Made by a program: the position numbers and the translations under genes | From: Tepidisphaera sp. | GTDB taxonomy: Bacteria; Planctomycetota; Phycisphaerae; Phycisphaerales; UBA1924 | DNA length: 64,000 bases | Direction of reading: 5' to 3' | NCBI GenBank assembly: GCA_016124375.1 | Contig: WGNV01000005.1 | Location: 170,379-234,378, forward strand | Notes under the pieces: generated by a model | The model's input: only the letters and a program-made list of their open reading frames with translations | What the model was told of the DNA's origin: nothing | Database searches by the model: none | Shown here: in pieces, positions 63,548 to 64,000 of the stretch | How the letters are laid out: every line of letters begins with the position of its first letter | How positions within the stretch are numbered: the first letter of the stretch is position 1

Positions 63548-63573
63548 CAGTAGCCCGACCGTGAGGGAGGGCC
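63548..63573 (+). repeat. Dispersed repeat AGCCCGACCGTNAGGGA, copy 2
   Basis: CAGTAGCCCGACCGTGAGGG, GC-rich continuation GAGGGCCTC. It begins a longer direct repeat with 63697 onward: both continue through CGCGCATC and GCGCGCGCAAATC. Confidence 0.85.
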
Positions 63574-64000
63574 TCAGCCGCGCATCGACGCAGTTCGCGC
63601 GCGCAAATCGCGTCGTCAAAACCCACCCCCATCCAAAAATCCCAAAATTCTCCCACGCCCCAAAACCCTCGCCGCAGCGTCCAATCGCCCTTCCGCAGCC
63701 CGACCGTCAGGGAGGGCCTCCGCGCATCAACCGCCCTTGCGCGCGCAAATCCCGTCGCCCCCCGTCCATATAGAAGCGTCCCGCGTTTCCGTCAGGTCAC
63801 CTTCGCCGGGCATCCAACAGGCTGAGCCACGAACTCAGGCTGGTCTTCCCCGGCAACGTGCCCTGCCCGACTCGCGGCCGCCGAAGCGGTGCGTGGGCCG
63901 GCCCTCGCTCGCGTGAAGCATCGGGGAACACTCGCCTGGTGTGGCCCAGCACACCCGCGACCAACAGAGGCTCCGACTCGGGACACCACACCGGGCAGCC
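63574..64000. other. End of window without a recognised gene
   Basis: Apart from the repeat at 63697-63720, no gene is recognised. The minus-strand frame open at 63797-63991 is Arg/Gly/Pro-rich and without recognisable motifs. The window may end at the edge of another element. Confidence 0.4.
63697..63720 (+). repeat. Dispersed repeat AGCCCGACCGTNAGGGA, copy 3
   Basis: AGCCCGACCGTCAGGGAGGG and following bases match copy 2, about 150 bases away in direct orientation. Confidence 0.85.

Noticed and set aside
61037..63720. CRISPR array
   Set aside because: The repeats are few, irregularly spaced, unequal and without spacers or cas genes.
63797..64000. Group II intron or gene at the right edge
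   Set aside because: I saw no domain V-like stem or maturase motif; the open frame is short and Arg/Pro-rich.

Overview
The window is a GC-rich chromosomal segment that fits a planctomycete, most likely of the Phycisphaerae. The signs are several: proteins ending in PEP-CTERM-like tails (Pro-Ala/Ser-Pro, hydrophobic stretch, Arg run), dockerin-type calcium loops at the ends of secreted FG-GAP proteins and inside an RHS core, membrane proteins with an N-terminal CxxC zinc ribbon, an outer-membrane lipopolysaccharide gene set (lpxB, lpxK, hldE, lptD), and short dispersed repeats of types I associate with planctomycetes. No rRNA, tRNA or CRISPR array was recognised.

Layout. 0-9 kb: 3' part of nadE, an entericidin-like lipoprotein, a phosphoglucosamine/phosphomannomutase, a YHS-domain protein, a universal stress protein, an MscS channel divergent from an OmpR-type two-component pair, and a half-size EamA transporter. 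9-12 kb: two tandem paralogous PEP-CTERM proteins with matching promoters and leader hairpins, then a hairpin-dense non-coding stretch ending in a strong terminator. 12-25.8 kb: class II ribonucleotide reductase (nrdJ), an inverted-repeat-bounded four-helix-bundle gene carrying an internal stop, dCTP deaminase, a FlgI-like lipoprotein, SMC, RidA and an MmgE/PrpD protein. 26-36.7 kb: mnmA, small membrane proteins, lpxB, a histidine kinase/REC-XRE regulator pair, rsmB, an EIIA-type protein and a polyprenyl synthase. 37-53 kb: dxs, lptD, holB, sthA, two broken zinc-ribbon membrane genes, lpxK, hldE, an ASCH protein and an alcohol dehydrogenase. 52.5-54.4 kb: rpsP-trmD-rplS without rimM. 54.8-61 kb: two tandem FG-GAP/dockerin secreted proteins with nearly identical 3' ends and a repeat-built PEP-CTERM protein. 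61-64 kb: a repeat-rich accessory island with an orphan RHS tip, a low-GC neighbour that could be its immunity gene, and a transposase remnant.

How the genes work together: lpxB, lpxK, hldE and lptD cover lipid A, heptose and LPS export steps. A polyprenyl synthase and dxs sit side by side for isoprenoids. nrdJ and dcd are both nucleotide-supply genes. holB and smc serve chromosome replication and segregation. Nine genes share an unusual start architecture: a -10-like hexamer only 5-7 bases before the start codon and no Shine-Dalgarno sequence, suggesting leaderless mRNAs. Several genes (four-helix bundle, both zinc-ribbon proteins, transposase) carry internal stops or a frameshift. Short palindromic repeats occur between genes and, in frame, inside smc and mnmA.
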